Of a DNA stretch of 64,000 bases, positions 19,181-28,166 are shown one piece after another. The position numbers and the translations under genes are program-made. A model generated the notes under the pieces. That model was given only the letters and a program-made list of their open reading frames with translations, did no database searches and was not told the origin of the DNA. Every line of letters starts with the position of its first letter. Positions within the stretch are counted from its first letter, which is position 1. Origin of the DNA: Planomicrobium stackebrandtii (GTDB taxonomy: Bacteria; Bacillota; Bacilli; Bacillales_A; Planococcaceae). Where the stretch lies: the NCBI RefSeq assembly GCF_030814955.1, contig NZ_JAUSWB010000005.1, positions 310,001 through 374,000 on the forward strand. The letters run 5' to 3'.

Positions 19181-20260
19181 TTAAACTTTTTCTGTAGCTT
19201 TTTCCTCAATGTCTTTTCGTTTGGCATAGAAATTGGATATGATTGTTTTGACAACGGCGTAAAAAGGAACGGCCAGTATGATGCCCCAAATGCCGGCAAT
19301 ATTCCCGGCGGCTAGTATTAAAGTGATAACGGTTAGTGGATGGACATTCAGTGCGTTGCCCATGATGTTCGGCGTGATGAGATTCCCTTCAATTTGCTGT
19401 GCCAACAGCATAATAATGGCTACGTACACTGCCATAATAGGATCTTGAACCAGTGCAATAATCATGGCTGGAATTACTGCGATATAAGGTCCAAGGAAAG
19501 GGATGACATTAGTCGCGACTCCGATTAAAGCGAGCAGGAACGCATAGTCAAGTCCAATGATCAAGTATCCGATCAGCAGCATGGTACCTACAATCAAACT
19601 CACAAATAGCTGACCCACAATATAGGACTTTAAGGTTTCATCTATATCATGCAAAGTTTTGCGAATCCAGGTTTTTCGTTCTCCAGAGAAAAACTGAGCA
19701 ACAAATGGTGCAAACTTACGGTGGTCAATTAAAATATAAACCAGGAAAAAAGGGACGAGGATGAGCGCAAGAACACCTGAAAACAATCCCATTAGGAACG
19801 CCAGGAACCAAGAGCTGATATTGCCGGCCAAATCAGTGAATTGTCCAGTCAGCCCGTTTACTTGTTCTCGTACAGAATCCGGCAAATGTTCGCGTTGGTT
19901 CAAAAGGTATTGTCCATATTCTTCTGCTCTTTCGATAATTTCCGGGCCATTATCCGCCAGTGAATTTATTTGCTCAGAAACAATTGGTGCAAGCAAAATA
20001 TAAAATAGCCATAAAAGGAGACCCATTAACGCAAAAATAAGTAAGATGGCTGCCCATTTGGGAAAGTTCTTTTTTTGCAGAAAATGAAGGATGGGCCGAG
20101 TTAAATAAAACAGCACTCCGCCAATCAGCAACGGCAAGAAAATCGTTTCAACAACTACGAAAAGTGGTGAAAATACACCTTGCACTTCGATAAATAAACG
20201 AATGATGACTAAAGTCAAAATAATTGCGACAGCTGTCTGAAACCAGACTTTATGTGTCAT
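19181..20260 (-). CDS. AI-2E family permease
   Basis: The 359-residue protein with about eight membrane helices matches the PerM/YtvI/YdbI family: an N-terminal helix pair, the conserved run LIGLDYAFLLALIGVATNVIPFLGPYIAVIPA, and NLITPNIMGNALNVHPL. Members transport autoinducer-2 or Na+/Li+ against protons. The substrate here is unknown. The inner ATG at 20260 is chosen because AAAGGAGTG lies 6 bases before it. A second paralogue sits at 60033-61265. Confidence 0.88.
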   Translation of the reverse strand: MTHKVWFQTAVAIILTLVIIRLFIEVQGVFSPLFVVVETIFLPLLIGGVLFYLTRPILHFLQKKNFPKWAAILLIFALMGLLLWLFYILLAPIVSEQINSLADNGPEIIERAEEYGQYLLNQREHLPDSVREQVNGLTGQFTDLAGNISSWFLAFLMGLFSGVLALILVPFFLVYILIDHRKFAPFVAQFFSGERKTWIRKTLHDIDETLKSYIVGQLFVSLIVGTMLLIGYLIIGLDYAFLLALIGVATNVIPFLGPYIAVIPAMIIALVQDPIMAVYVAIIMLLAQQIEGNLITPNIMGNALNVHPLTVITLILAAGNIAGIWGIILAVPFYAVVKTIISNFYAKRKDIEEKATEKV

Positions 20261-20420
20261 TAGAACACTCCTTTCGATATGTATAAATGTAGAGTTAAAG
20301 GTGTGTAGCAAAACAGATACAACTATAGCGGTCAAGAAGCCTTTTTTTGGTCATAGTCCACTTTTAGCACAAGTACCCTTAACGGTATCACTTTAATCTG
20401 CATAATTTGAATCCATAGAA

Positions 20421-20452
20421 AAAGCGGATTGCATATTGCTGCAATCCGCTTT
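20421..20452 (-). terminator. Terminator behind hxlR
   Basis: AAAGCGGATTGCA pairs with TGCAATCCGCTTT, 7 bases past the hxlR stop. Confidence 0.85.
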
Positions 20453-20458
20453 GTTCGT

Positions 20459-20821
20459 TCAAGCATTTTTATTGGTTTCAATCGTCATGTCCAAATTTTG
20501 CTCCATATAATCTTTGCCCCATTCGTACATGGAGTCAAGAATGGGAATCAGGCTGCGTCCCTGGTCGGTAAGAGAATACTCGACTTTAGGGGGCACAACC
20601 GGATAGATTTCGCGATGTACAATCAAGTGTTCTTCCAGTTCACGCAATTGAGTCACAAGCATGCGCTGGGTGATGCCTGGCATCAGATTTTTCAGCTCGC
20701 CAAACCGTTTTGTTCCTTCTTTGCCTAAATGCCAGAGGATCAACATCTTCCACTTTCCGCCGATGATCGAAAGCGTCAGTTCTTTTTCGCAATTAAAGCT
20801 TTTTTCTCCCAAGTTGGGCAT
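20459..20821 (-). CDS. hxlR: HxlR, activator of the formaldehyde-fixing hxlAB operon
   Basis: The 120-residue winged-helix protein closely matches what I recall of Bacillus Hxl[21 protein letters not shown], then [12 protein letters not shown] and the [11 protein letters not shown]-terminus. The cysteine in FNCEKE is conserved and in the Bacillus protein reacts with formaldehyde. I use the inner ATG at 20821 with GAGAGGAAG upstream. It overlaps the end of the HAD gene by 29 bases. In Bacillus subtilis hxlR is divergent from hxlAB, but here it lies about 2 kb downstream on the same strand behind two other genes. Confidence 0.9.
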   Translation of the reverse strand: MPNLGEKSFNCEKELTLSIIGGKWKMLILWHLGKEGTKRFGELKNLMPGITQRMLVTQLRELEEHLIVHREIYPVVPPKVEYSLTDQGRSLIPILDSMYEWGKDYMEQNLDMTIETNKNA

Positions 20822-21653
20822 GGTCTTCGCTTCCTCTCTCCGCTGCGGCCACTTTCCGCGGTTCCAGAATAAACGCATCAATCGCATGGCGTACACCTTC
20901 GTCATTGTTGGTAAGCGAGGTGTAGTCGGCAATCTCTTTCACTTCCTGTACAGCATTGCCCATGGCGATGCCAAAGCCGGCCGCTTTGACCAGCTCAAAA
21001 TCATTGTGGTTATCGCCGATCCCGATAATTTCAGAGCGGTCGATGCCAAGATGGTTCGCCAGGAACAAAAGAGCAGTTCCTTTGTTTGCTTCAGGATGCG
21101 TCACTTCCAAGTAGTTCTTTTTGGACTTCTCGATATAGGCCGAGTCGCCGAATATTATCTGCAATTCTTTTTGCAGAAGATCCAATACATCGGGTTCGTC
21201 GATAAAGAGCAGTTTCGTAAACCCTTTTTGCGCGAGCCTCATCAAGTCTGGTTCTACTGCATACGGTACTTGGACAGCATTGGCATAAGCGATCAGCTTG
21301 TCCGTTTCCGCAGCCCCGTAAAGAATATCGTTTTGATAGACTTGCAAGTGAATGTTTTTCTCACGGGCAATGTGGATTAACTTTTTGGCAATGTCAGGGG
21401 AGACGGCACGCTCATACAATGCGTCCGCTTCCCCTACAGCCTTGATCATAGCACCTTGGTAAGTGATCAGCGGTGCATCGATTCCCAACTGCTGTGCCAC
21501 GAGTTTTGCGGAAGAGAACATCCTTCCCGTCGCAATCGTGACCACCGTTCCCAGTTCTATCGCTTTTTGGACGGCAGCCACGGTTCCCGGTGAAATGGTC
21601 AGTTCGTCTGTGAAGAGCGTTCCATCAAGGTCGATCGCAATCATTTTATACAT
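20793..21653 (-). CDS. Cof-type HAD-IIB sugar-phosphatase-like hydrolase
   Basis: The 286-residue protein has the HAD motif [11 protein letters not shown] (nucleophile Asp), motif II in VTIATGR, and the C-terminal motif GDNHNDFEL typical of the Cof/YidA group with a C2B cap. It probably dephosphorylates a sugar phosphate. The substrate is unknown, although the company of hexulose-phosphate genes makes a pentose or hexose phosphate plausible. The ATG at 21653 follows AAGGAG. The last residues are unusually basic and overlap the hxlR start. Confidence 0.88.
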   Translation of the reverse strand: MYKMIAIDLDGTLFTDELTISPGTVAAVQKAIELGTVVTIATGRMFSSAKLVAQQLGIDAPLITYQGAMIKAVGEADALYERAVSPDIAKKLIHIAREKNIHLQVYQNDILYGAAETDKLIAYANAVQVPYAVEPDLMRLAQKGFTKLLFIDEPDVLDLLQKELQIIFGDSAYIEKSKKNYLEVTHPEANKGTALLFLANHLGIDRSEIIGIGDNHNDFELVKAAGFGIAMGNAVQEVKEIADYTSLTNNDEGVRHAIDAFILEPRKVAAAERGSEDHAQLGRKKL

Positions 21654-21685
21654 AGGTTTGCTCCTTGGAATTTCTTTTGCCAACT

Positions 21686-22306
21686 TTAAAAATTCAATCC
21701 TTCAAACAGCATGACTCTGGCAGGAGAAGCATCGGTGCCGGCTAATTTTAGCGGCGCTGCCACCATAAAGTATTCGCCTTGCTCAACTTCCTTCAAGCGC
21801 AGGCCTTCGATGATGATGATGTCATGGGCGAATAATGTTTTATGCGTTGGGTGGCCTTCCTGGCTTCGTTCGATTCCAAGGGCGTCTGTTCCCACTCCGC
21901 GAATCCCGAGCTCTGCAAGGTAGTTTGCCCCGTCTTCTGCAAGGTAGATAAAGTCGAAATTGAAATGGTCGTCAAAAGAGTTTTTTGTTTTAAATAGAAC
22001 AAAGTCTTCCTTTTCAATCTCGAACCCTTCCAGGTCCGCTTTTGAAATGCCATTCTCGGATGCCGTCAAATCCAGCACTTTGCATTGCCCTACAAGTTTG
22101 TCCAACGAAATCGATTCAAACGTTTCGCCGCCAACAGTCATATGAAGCGGGGCGTCGATGTGCGTTCCTGTATGGACATCCATCTCCAAACGTGTTTCTG
22201 TCACATAGCCGTTTGTCAGCTGATTTAGTTTTGGCTGTTTCTCCGGTTTGTCTTTATATACGGCCATTCCTTCAAAAATTTCACCTGTTACATCATACAT
22301 TTTCAT
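21686..22306 (-). CDS. Cyclase-family metal-dependent hydrolase
   Basis: The 206-residue protein belongs to the kynurenine formamidase-like cyclase family. The metal-binding signature HTGTHIDAPLH is present, with further His/Glu ligands near the C-terminus. Members hydrolyse N-formyl or other amides. Because it is cotranscribed with HAD and hxlR genes next to a formaldehyde pathway, a role in breaking down a formyl compound is possible but only inferred. The start at 22306 has GGAAGGA upstream. Confidence 0.85.
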   Translation of the reverse strand: MKMYDVTGEIFEGMAVYKDKPEKQPKLNQLTNGYVTETRLEMDVHTGTHIDAPLHMTVGGETFESISLDKLVGQCKVLDLTASENGISKADLEGFEIEKEDFVLFKTKNSFDDHFNFDFIYLAEDGANYLAELGIRGVGTDALGIERSQEGHPTHKTLFAHDIIIIEGLRLKEVEQGEYFMVAAPLKLAGTDASPARVMLFEGLNF

Positions 22307-22429
22307 CCAATCAATCCTTCCGTTGCAGATAGTTTCTTTCACAGTATGTTCAGCTTGGCATGCTTTTTGGGCGTCTGTCCAGTGAAAGTGCTTGGACTAT
22401 TCCCAGCTTTGGGTCTGTGGAACAAGAAA

Positions 22430-22468
22430 AATAAGCATGAGCCTAAAAAATTCAGGCTCATGCTTATT
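22430..22468 (-). terminator. Terminator of the hxlAB operon
   Basis: AATAAGCATGAGCCT pairs perfectly with its complement and sits just past the hxlB stop. It separates hxlAB from the cyclase-HAD-hxlR unit. Confidence 0.9.
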
Positions 22469-22472
22469 TATT

Positions 22473-23027
22473 TTACTCTAAATTGGCATGCCTGCCGTAC
22501 ATAGTATCGGATTCGAGCCCTTTTTTATCCATAAATCTCAGAATCACCGCATCGTAGAATAGGAGAAGCGACTGCTCAAACAGTGAGCCCATCGGTTGGA
22601 TGGACTTGCCGCTGGCACCGTCCGCTTTTGCTTGAGCCGGAATTTCAATTGTAATGTCTGCGAGACTTCCAATTGCAGACTGAGGATTAATGGTTATAGC
22701 CACTACCAAAGCACCGATGTCTTTTGCTTTTTCTGTCATCGCTGCAAGGCTCTGGGTTTCGCCCGAACCGGAACCGACGATGAAAATATCATCGGGTTCC
22801 AAATTCGGAGTCACCGTTTCGCCTACCACATATGCATCCAAGCCGACGTGCATCATGCGCATGACAAAGGCTTTTGCCATAAAGCCGGAGCGGCCGCCGC
22901 CTGCGACAAATATTTTCTCTGCCTGCAGGATGCCGGTCACCAGCTTTTCAGCTTCTGTATCGTCAATAAGTGTTAGCGTCTGGTTTAGTTCGGCCAAAAT
23001 TTCTTCTGTAAAGCTCGTGGTGTTCAT
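22473..23027 (-). CDS. hxlB: 6-phospho-3-hexuloisomerase
   Basis: The 184-residue SIS-domain enzyme converts D-arabino-3-hexulose 6-phosphate to fructose 6-phosphate, the second step of the ribulose monophosphate pathway. SIS features are visible: VAGGGRSGFMAKAFVMRMMH, then VGSGSGETQSL with the sugar-phosphate serines, and SIQPMGSLFEQ near the active-site glutamate. It starts 1 base after hxlA stops, so the pair is cotranscribed. Confidence 0.95.
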   Translation of the reverse strand: MNTTSFTEEILAELNQTLTLIDDTEAEKLVTGILQAEKIFVAGGGRSGFMAKAFVMRMMHVGLDAYVVGETVTPNLEPDDIFIVGSGSGETQSLAAMTEKAKDIGALVVAITINPQSAIGSLADITIEIPAQAKADGASGKSIQPMGSLFEQSLLLFYDAVILRFMDKKGLESDTMYGRHANLE

Positions 23028-23028
23028 G

Positions 23029-23670
23029 TTACACGGTCACGCTTTCTTTGATCAGGTTCTGGATTTTTTCAGCTTCTGCGCCTTTGTCGTCTTTGCTTGT
23101 GATGCCGCCGCCGACAATGATCAAGTCAGGTTGTGCTTTGATGACTTCTGGCAATGTTTCCAGTTTGATGCCGCCAGCTATAGCTGTGCGTGCGTTTTTC
23201 ACGACGCTTTTAATGGTGCGCAAGTCTTCAAAAGAATCTTTGCCTTCTGCCTGCAAATCGTATCCAGTGTGGACACAGATGTAATCTGCTCCAAGAAGAT
23301 CAAGTTCTGCCGCACGTGTTTTAACGTCTTTTACAGCAATCATGTCTACAAGAATTTTCTTGCCTTGTTTTTTCGCTTCTTCAACTGCGCCTTTGATAGA
23401 TGAATCTTCTGCTTGTGCAAGGATTGTGACAATGTCTGCACCTGCCGCAGAGGCATTCGATACTTCATAAGCTGCAGCGTCCATGATTTTTACGTCTGCA
23501 AGAACTTCCAGGTTCGGAAACGCTGCTTTCATTTCTGTAACGGCTTTTAAGCCTTCTTTGTTGATGACCGGAGTTCCGATTTCAACGATATCGATAAAAG
23601 CCTCTACTTCTTTAACCAATTCGATTGCTTGTGGAATGTCTACTAAATCTAATGCTAGTTGTAATTTCAT
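23029..23670 (-). CDS. hxlA: 3-hexulose-6-phosphate synthase
   Basis: The 213-residue beta/alpha barrel of the orotidine-decarboxylase superfamily condenses formaldehyde with ribulose 5-phosphate. The start LQLALDLVD, the metal-site run LADVKIMDAAAYEVS and the C-terminal IIVGGGITSKDD phosphate-binding loop match the family and its length. ATG 23670 follows GAGGAG. With hxlB it removes formaldehyde. The divergent zwf gene can regenerate ribulose 5-phosphate through the oxidative branch. Confidence 0.95.
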   Translation of the reverse strand: MKLQLALDLVDIPQAIELVKEVEAFIDIVEIGTPVINKEGLKAVTEMKAAFPNLEVLADVKIMDAAAYEVSNASAAGADIVTILAQAEDSSIKGAVEEAKKQGKKILVDMIAVKDVKTRAAELDLLGADYICVHTGYDLQAEGKDSFEDLRTIKSVVKNARTAIAGGIKLETLPEVIKAQPDLIIVGGGITSKDDKGAEAEKIQNLIKESVTV

Positions 23671-23737
23671 ATATATGAATCTCCTCATATTCTTATTTTG
23701 GCTCACACTCAGTCTAAGTCCTACTGGCATTTTTGTG

Positions 23738-23844
23738 AAGTACGCACTTTGAAATCACATACTGACAAAAAGTATACCATCAGTGATGGCATGGATAGAA
23801 TTGTTTCTGTGCCAGGCACCTAATGTGTTTTAAGCTGCGTACTT
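23738..23844. promoter_or_regulatory. Inverted repeat pair in the hxlA-zwf intergenic region, candidate HxlR sites
   Basis: AAGTACGCA (23738-23746) and TGCGTACTT (23836-23844) are exact inverted 9-mers. The first lies upstream of hxlA and the second overlaps the zwf -35 box. They could be half sites for a shared regulator such as HxlR. A GTGCC/GGCAC hairpin lies between them. This is inferred from position only. Confidence 0.35.
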
Positions 23845-23871
23845 ACATAAAGGGAGACAAGCTACTATAAT
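23843..23871 (+). promoter_or_regulatory. zwf promoter
   Basis: TTACAT (23843-23848), a 17-base spacer and a perfect TATAAT (23866-23871) lie about 75 bases before the zwf start. Confidence 0.75.
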
Positions 23872-23945
23872 GGAAGCTGTTGTGATTATCAGATGCGTTT
23901 ACAAGCTGCAGAAAATAGAGTGATAGAGTGGGAGAGGTTTAGTGC

Positions 23946-25463
23946 ATGAGTATCGAGAGTTTAACGGAAGAATTTAATCGTATAGATGAATTGGACGAAT
24001 CTCAAAGAGAATGGGTCATGCAAGACATGACTTTTGTTTTGTTTGGAGCGACCGGGGATCTGGCACAGCGAAAGCTGTTTCCTGCGCTTTATAACTTATA
24101 TCTTGATAACAAGCTGCCAGACACAATTTCGATTGTGGGGTTGGGCAGAAGAAATTACACAGACGGAGTGTTTCAAGAGAAAATAGAAAAATCGCTCCAT
24201 ACCTACTCCAGAAAAGCTGTTCAGTCAGCTACTTTGCAAGAGTTTTTAGAGAAGTTCCGGTATTGCATATTCGATGCAACCGAAACAGAGGCCTATCAAC
24301 AGCTGGATGAACTCATCGAAAAAAGAGAAAACGAACTGGGCATTCCGCAAAATCGGCTGTTTTACTTGTCAGTGGCGCCAGGGTTAATCGATGGAATTGC
24401 TTCCAACCTGCACGCAACCGGAGTCTCAAAGAGCAGCGGATGGAATCGCCTCATTGTCGAAAAACCATTTGGCCGGGATCTGGAGACGGCAAGAACACTC
24501 AATCATAATTTGGGGAAAGTGTTCAAGGAAGAGGAAATCTACAGAATAGACCACTATCTTGGCAAGCCGATGGTTCAAAACCTGAAAACCCTGGTTATGG
24601 CAAATCCGGTGCTGGGGTCGCTGCTGAACCATCACCAAATTTCAAATGTCCAAATTACAGCGAGCGAGACGGTCGGGATAGAAGACCGGGCAGGTTATTA
24701 TGACAAGGCCGGGGCGATTCGCGACATGGTCCAAAATCACCTGTTGCAGCTGGTAATGATGACTGCCGTTCATTTGCCGGACAACCTTATGGTAAATACA
24801 AGCCGGGTTAATAAGACCGAAATCATTGAGTCGCTTCAACCGATTGTAAAAGAACAGGCGCATCAGAACATTATCCGTGGACAGTACGAGTCTGGAGAGA
24901 TTCAAGATTCTCCGGCTGCCGGGTACCGGGAAGAAGAGGGAGTCGCTGATCTCTCGAAAAATGATACGTATGTTGCCGCACGAATTGCGATTGACCATCC
25001 ATCGTGGAGAGGGATTCCTTTTTATATCCGGACCGGCAAGCGAATGAATGAAAAATCTACTCAAATTGTCATTGAGTTTGAAAACAGAGCGATGGATTCA
25101 GAAATGCTAAAAGGAGCCGCTCCCAATTTAGTGATGGTTGAAATCAGCCCCAATGAAAGCATTTCGCTGCGCGTAAATTTAAAAGATGCTGCCAGCAACC
25201 AATTCAAGCCGGTTTGGACCAATTTGTCCACGAACTCAGAAGATCAGCCGGAAGCTTACGAGCTGCTGCTCTACGATGCACTCCGCGGCAACTCCACATT
25301 TTTTGCCAACTGGAGAGAAGTGGAACTGTCGTGGGAATGGATTCAACCGGTATTGGAAGCTTTCCAGGAAGATTTACTGCCGTTGCATTTTTATCCTGCC
25401 GGTTCAAAGGGTCCGAGAGCTGCCAATGAATTGTTGATGGCTGATGGATATAAATGGTGGTAG
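23946..25463 (+). CDS. zwf: Glucose-6-phosphate 1-dehydrogenase
   Basis: The 505-residue enzyme oxidises glucose 6-phosphate with NADP+, the entry to the oxidative pentose phosphate pathway. The dinucleotide-binding GATGDLAQRKL and the substrate signature RIDHYLGKPMVQNL are intact, and the length is normal. The start ATG has GGGAGAGG upstream. Its position divergent from hxlAB fits a dissimilatory formaldehyde cycle in which hexose phosphate from HxlAB is oxidised to give NADPH. Confidence 0.97.
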   Translation: MSIESLTEEFNRIDELDESQREWVMQDMTFVLFGATGDLAQRKLFPALYNLYLDNKLPDTISIVGLGRRNYTDGVFQEKIEKSLHTYSRKAVQSATLQEFLEKFRYCIFDATETEAYQQLDELIEKRENELGIPQNRLFYLSVAPGLIDGIASNLHATGVSKSSGWNRLIVEKPFGRDLETARTLNHNLGKVFKEEEIYRIDHYLGKPMVQNLKTLVMANPVLGSLLNHHQISNVQITASETVGIEDRAGYYDKAGAIRDMVQNHLLQLVMMTAVHLPDNLMVNTSRVNKTEIIESLQPIVKEQAHQNIIRGQYESGEIQDSPAAGYREEEGVADLSKNDTYVAARIAIDHPSWRGIPFYIRTGKRMNEKSTQIVIEFENRAMDSEMLKGAAPNLVMVEISPNESISLRVNLKDAASNQFKPVWTNLSTNSEDQPEAYELLLYDALRGNSTFFANWREVELSWEWIQPVLEAFQEDLLPLHFYPAGSKGPRAANELLMADGYKWW

Positions 25464-25622
25464 AAACCATTCTTGGCAAGAGCACATAGCTCCGCCAAAG
25501 ATTAAAAAGACTATTCAGACATTTAGTTTGAAACTGAGAGGTATTTGTCATATGATAAAGGGGCATCAAGGAGTGAAAGTTCGTAATCGAAGAAGGATCA
25601 CAATTTGAGGAGGAATTTATCT

Positions 25623-26185
25623 ATGACAAAAATCGGTATCATCACAGGAACACACGTCCTGGACGCAACAGCGTGCAGGTTGCAGAATGGGTTAAGAGCA
25701 TCGCAGACAAGCGCGGAGATGCGGAATATGAAATCGTGGATTTGGCGGATTACAATTTGCCGATGTATGCAGAGCCAATATCAGCTGCATATAGCCAGGA
25801 TTACAAAACCCCTGAAGCGATTCCATGGTCTCAAAAAATTGCAGAACTAGATGGCTATGTCTTCGTTTGTCCGGAATATAATCATGGCGTAACGTCAGCG
25901 TTGAAAAATGCCATCGATTATTTGTATGTAGAGTGGAACAACAAAGCAGCAGGCATTGTCAGCTATGGTTCTTCGGGCGGCGTCCGTGCAGCTGAATCGC
26001 TGCGCATCATTTTAGCGGAGCTGCAGGTAGCTTCTGTCCGAGCCCATCCGGCAATGTCTTTGTTCACTGATTTTGTTAAGATGAGTGAATTCAAACCGGC
26101 AGATGTCCATGAAGGTTCGGTTACAACATTGCTCGATCAGGTCAACGCCTGGACCAATGCATTTGAACCTTTGCGGAATAAATAA
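25623..26185 (+). pseudogene. NADPH-dependent FMN reductase with a one-base frameshift near the start
   Basis: A normal start (ATG 25623, GAGGAGG upstream) gives MTKIGIITG and then leaves frame. The rest of the family sequence continues in another frame from about 25651 to the stop at 26185. Adding one G after base 25650 would restore GGA AGC ACA CGT (GSTR), the FMN-phosphate loop, which is exactly what the intact paralogue at 30202-30795 has (ILGSTREGR). The remainder is well preserved (CPEYNHGVTSALKNAIDYL and a GSSGG loop). It is therefore either a recent pseudogene or a sequencing error. The intact enzyme would be a flavin or quinone reductase of about 187 residues. Confidence 0.85.
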
Positions 26186-26210
26186 AAAATCTTACAGTAC
26201 AATCAATACC

Positions 26211-26243
26211 AAGAGCAGTCCGTTTTTCGGATTGCTCTTTTTG
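26211..26243 (+). terminator. Terminator of the frameshifted FMN reductase gene
   Basis: AAGAGCAGTCCG and CGGATTGCTCTT pair with one G-T, followed by TTT. Confidence 0.8.
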
Positions 26244-26290
26244 CGTTGAAGATCTTTTGGGGTCAATAAATTATCTTGAATCGAAAATAG

Positions 26291-26339
26291 TTGACAATAG
26301 ACCGACTGGGTGTATATTTGAATTAAGCAATATTCAAAT
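26291..26339 (+). promoter_or_regulatory. sulP promoter with an ArsR-type operator
   Basis: TTGACA (26291-26296), a 16-base spacer and TATATT (26313-26318) form the promoter. The inverted repeat ATTTGAAT/ATTCAAAT (26316-26323 and 26332-26339) overlaps the -10 box and likely start site. This is the layout expected for repression by the ArsR-fold protein encoded behind sulP. Confidence 0.75.
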
Positions 26340-26378
26340 AATCAGATATACTATAAAAAGAAAAAGAAGGTCTTTATT

Positions 26379-28145
26379 ATGAAGAAGAAGCCGTTTCTCA
26401 CTGGAAGATACGCAGGTTATTCATTCCAAAGCTTCAAAAAGGACCTTCTCTCAGGTTTGGTTGTCGGCGTTATCGCCATTCCTTTAGGGATGGCTTTTGC
26501 CATCGCTTCCGGAGTAAATCCGGAGTACGGAATCTATACCACCATCATTGCCGGTATTCTCATTTCGATTTTCGGTGGATCCAAATTTCAAATTGGCGGT
26601 CCTACAGGAGCCTTTATCCCGGTCTTGTTTGCCATAGTCATCGCTTACGGGTACGAAAGCTTGCTGCTGGCAGGATTTATGGCCGGTGTCATCATGCTCT
26701 TTATGGGGATTTTCAAACTCGGTTCATTGATAAAATATATCCCGCGTCCGGTAACGATCGGCTTTACGTCTGGAATAGCTGTCATCATTTTTGTGGGGCA
26801 GGTAGCAAATTTTTTAGGATTGACCGGTGTAGAAAAACACGAATCCTTCTTGCCGAATGTTAAAGAAATCTTCCTCCATATCCAAACTGTCAATCTATAT
26901 AGTGTCTTAACCGCTGTTGTCTGCCTGATTACAGTTATTGTAACTCCAAAGATTATTCCCAAAGTTCCCGGACCTTTAATCGGTTTACTCGTTTCCACTG
27001 TCGTTGCGAGTGTTTTTTTTCCTGCTGAAGTTGCAACGATCGGTTCTACTTTTGGGGAAATTTCAAATGCTCTTCCACAATTTCATGTTCCCGAAATTAC
27101 TTTTGAGCGCCTCCAACTGCTGATTGGCCCAGCATTTGTCATTGCTATGCTGGGTGGGATTGAGTCTTTGCTCTCTGCCGTTGTTGCTGACGGCATGACA
27201 GGCAGTAAGCACAACAGCAATCGTGAACTGGTTGGCCAGGGCATTGCGAATATGGTTACTCCTTTGTTCGGCGGAATTCCTGCTACCGGCGCCATCGCCC
27301 GAACAGCAACCAATATAAAAAACGGGGCAGTGTCTCCGTTTTCAGGGATAATCCATGGGGTGGTTGTTCTCCTGGTCCTTATTCTATTTGCCCCTTATGC
27401 CTCAGTGATTCCATTGGCGAGCATGGCGCCCGTCTTAATGATCGTCGCTTGGAATATGAGCGAAAGGCATGTGTTTGTCGCCCTGTTAAAAACAAAAACA
27501 GCAGATTCGCTGGTTTTGGCTGCCACTTTTCTGTTGACCGTTTTTGTCAGTTTGACTGTCGCTGTGGAAGTCGGGCTCCTATTTGCTGTCATTTTGTTCA
27601 CCAAACAAATGAGTGAGTTGCTGGTAACAGCAAAAGCGCTGCCCGACCCAGACCACAAAGATGAAAAAATGGGGACGCATATGGTGACAGATATTCACGA
27701 TTGCCCGCAAATAAGCATATACAATATAGAAGGGCCTTTGTTTTTTGGTTCAGCCCAGGCTTTTGAGCAATCCATTATGAATACCATCAATTACAAACCG
27801 AATGTACTGATGCTCAGAATGGGCAAAGTGCCTTTTATGGACACAACAGGTGAATCGTATTTGTCCAGCATCATCACAGATTTTTCAAAGCAGGGCACTG
27901 TTTTAATCTCTGGCATGAAACCCCATCCGATATCGGTAATGAAAAAAACCGGATTGTATGCCTATACTGGAGAAGAGCATTTCTTTGAGCATACCGGCGA
28001 AGCTATCAACTTTTCCTTGGGCAAGCTCGACAAAACCAAATGCTTGGGCTGCCAGCATTTTGCTTTCAAGGAATGTACGGCTCTTTCAGCTGGACTGGAA
28101 TTCGTAAAAACGGCAACCGACAAAAAAGCGAACAATTTAAAATAG
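26379..28145 (+). CDS. SulP-family anion transporter with STAS domain
   Basis: The 588-residue protein has the SulP transmembrane core (start LLSGLVVGVIAIPLGMAFAIASG, then GPTGAFIPVL and GGIPATGAIARTATNIKNGA) and a cytoplasmic STAS domain (about 440-550). SulP proteins carry sulfate, bicarbonate or other anions. After the STAS domain an extra tail holds CLGCQHFAFKEC, a CxxC plus a third cysteine, which could bind metal or sense redox state. It is followed 21 bases later by an ArsR-fold regulator gene. Confidence 0.93.
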   Translation: MKKKPFLTGRYAGYSFQSFKKDLLSGLVVGVIAIPLGMAFAIASGVNPEYGIYTTIIAGILISIFGGSKFQIGGPTGAFIPVLFAIVIAYGYESLLLAGFMAGVIMLFMGIFKLGSLIKYIPRPVTIGFTSGIAVIIFVGQVANFLGLTGVEKHESFLPNVKEIFLHIQTVNLYSVLTAVVCLITVIVTPKIIPKVPGPLIGLLVSTVVASVFFPAEVATIGSTFGEISNALPQFHVPEITFERLQLLIGPAFVIAMLGGIESLLSAVVADGMTGSKHNSNRELVGQGIANMVTPLFGGIPATGAIARTATNIKNGAVSPFSGIIHGVVVLLVLILFAPYASVIPLASMAPVLMIVAWNMSERHVFVALLKTKTADSLVLAATFLLTVFVSLTVAVEVGLLFAVILFTKQMSELLVTAKALPDPDHKDEKMGTHMVTDIHDCPQISIYNIEGPLFFGSAQAFEQSIMNTINYKPNVLMLRMGKVPFMDTTGESYLSSIITDFSKQGTVLISGMKPHPISVMKKTGLYAYTGEEHFFEHTGEAINFSLGKLDKTKCLGCQHFAFKECTALSAGLEFVKTATDKKANNLK

Positions 28146-28166
28146 CTATAGAAGGGAAGAGACGGC

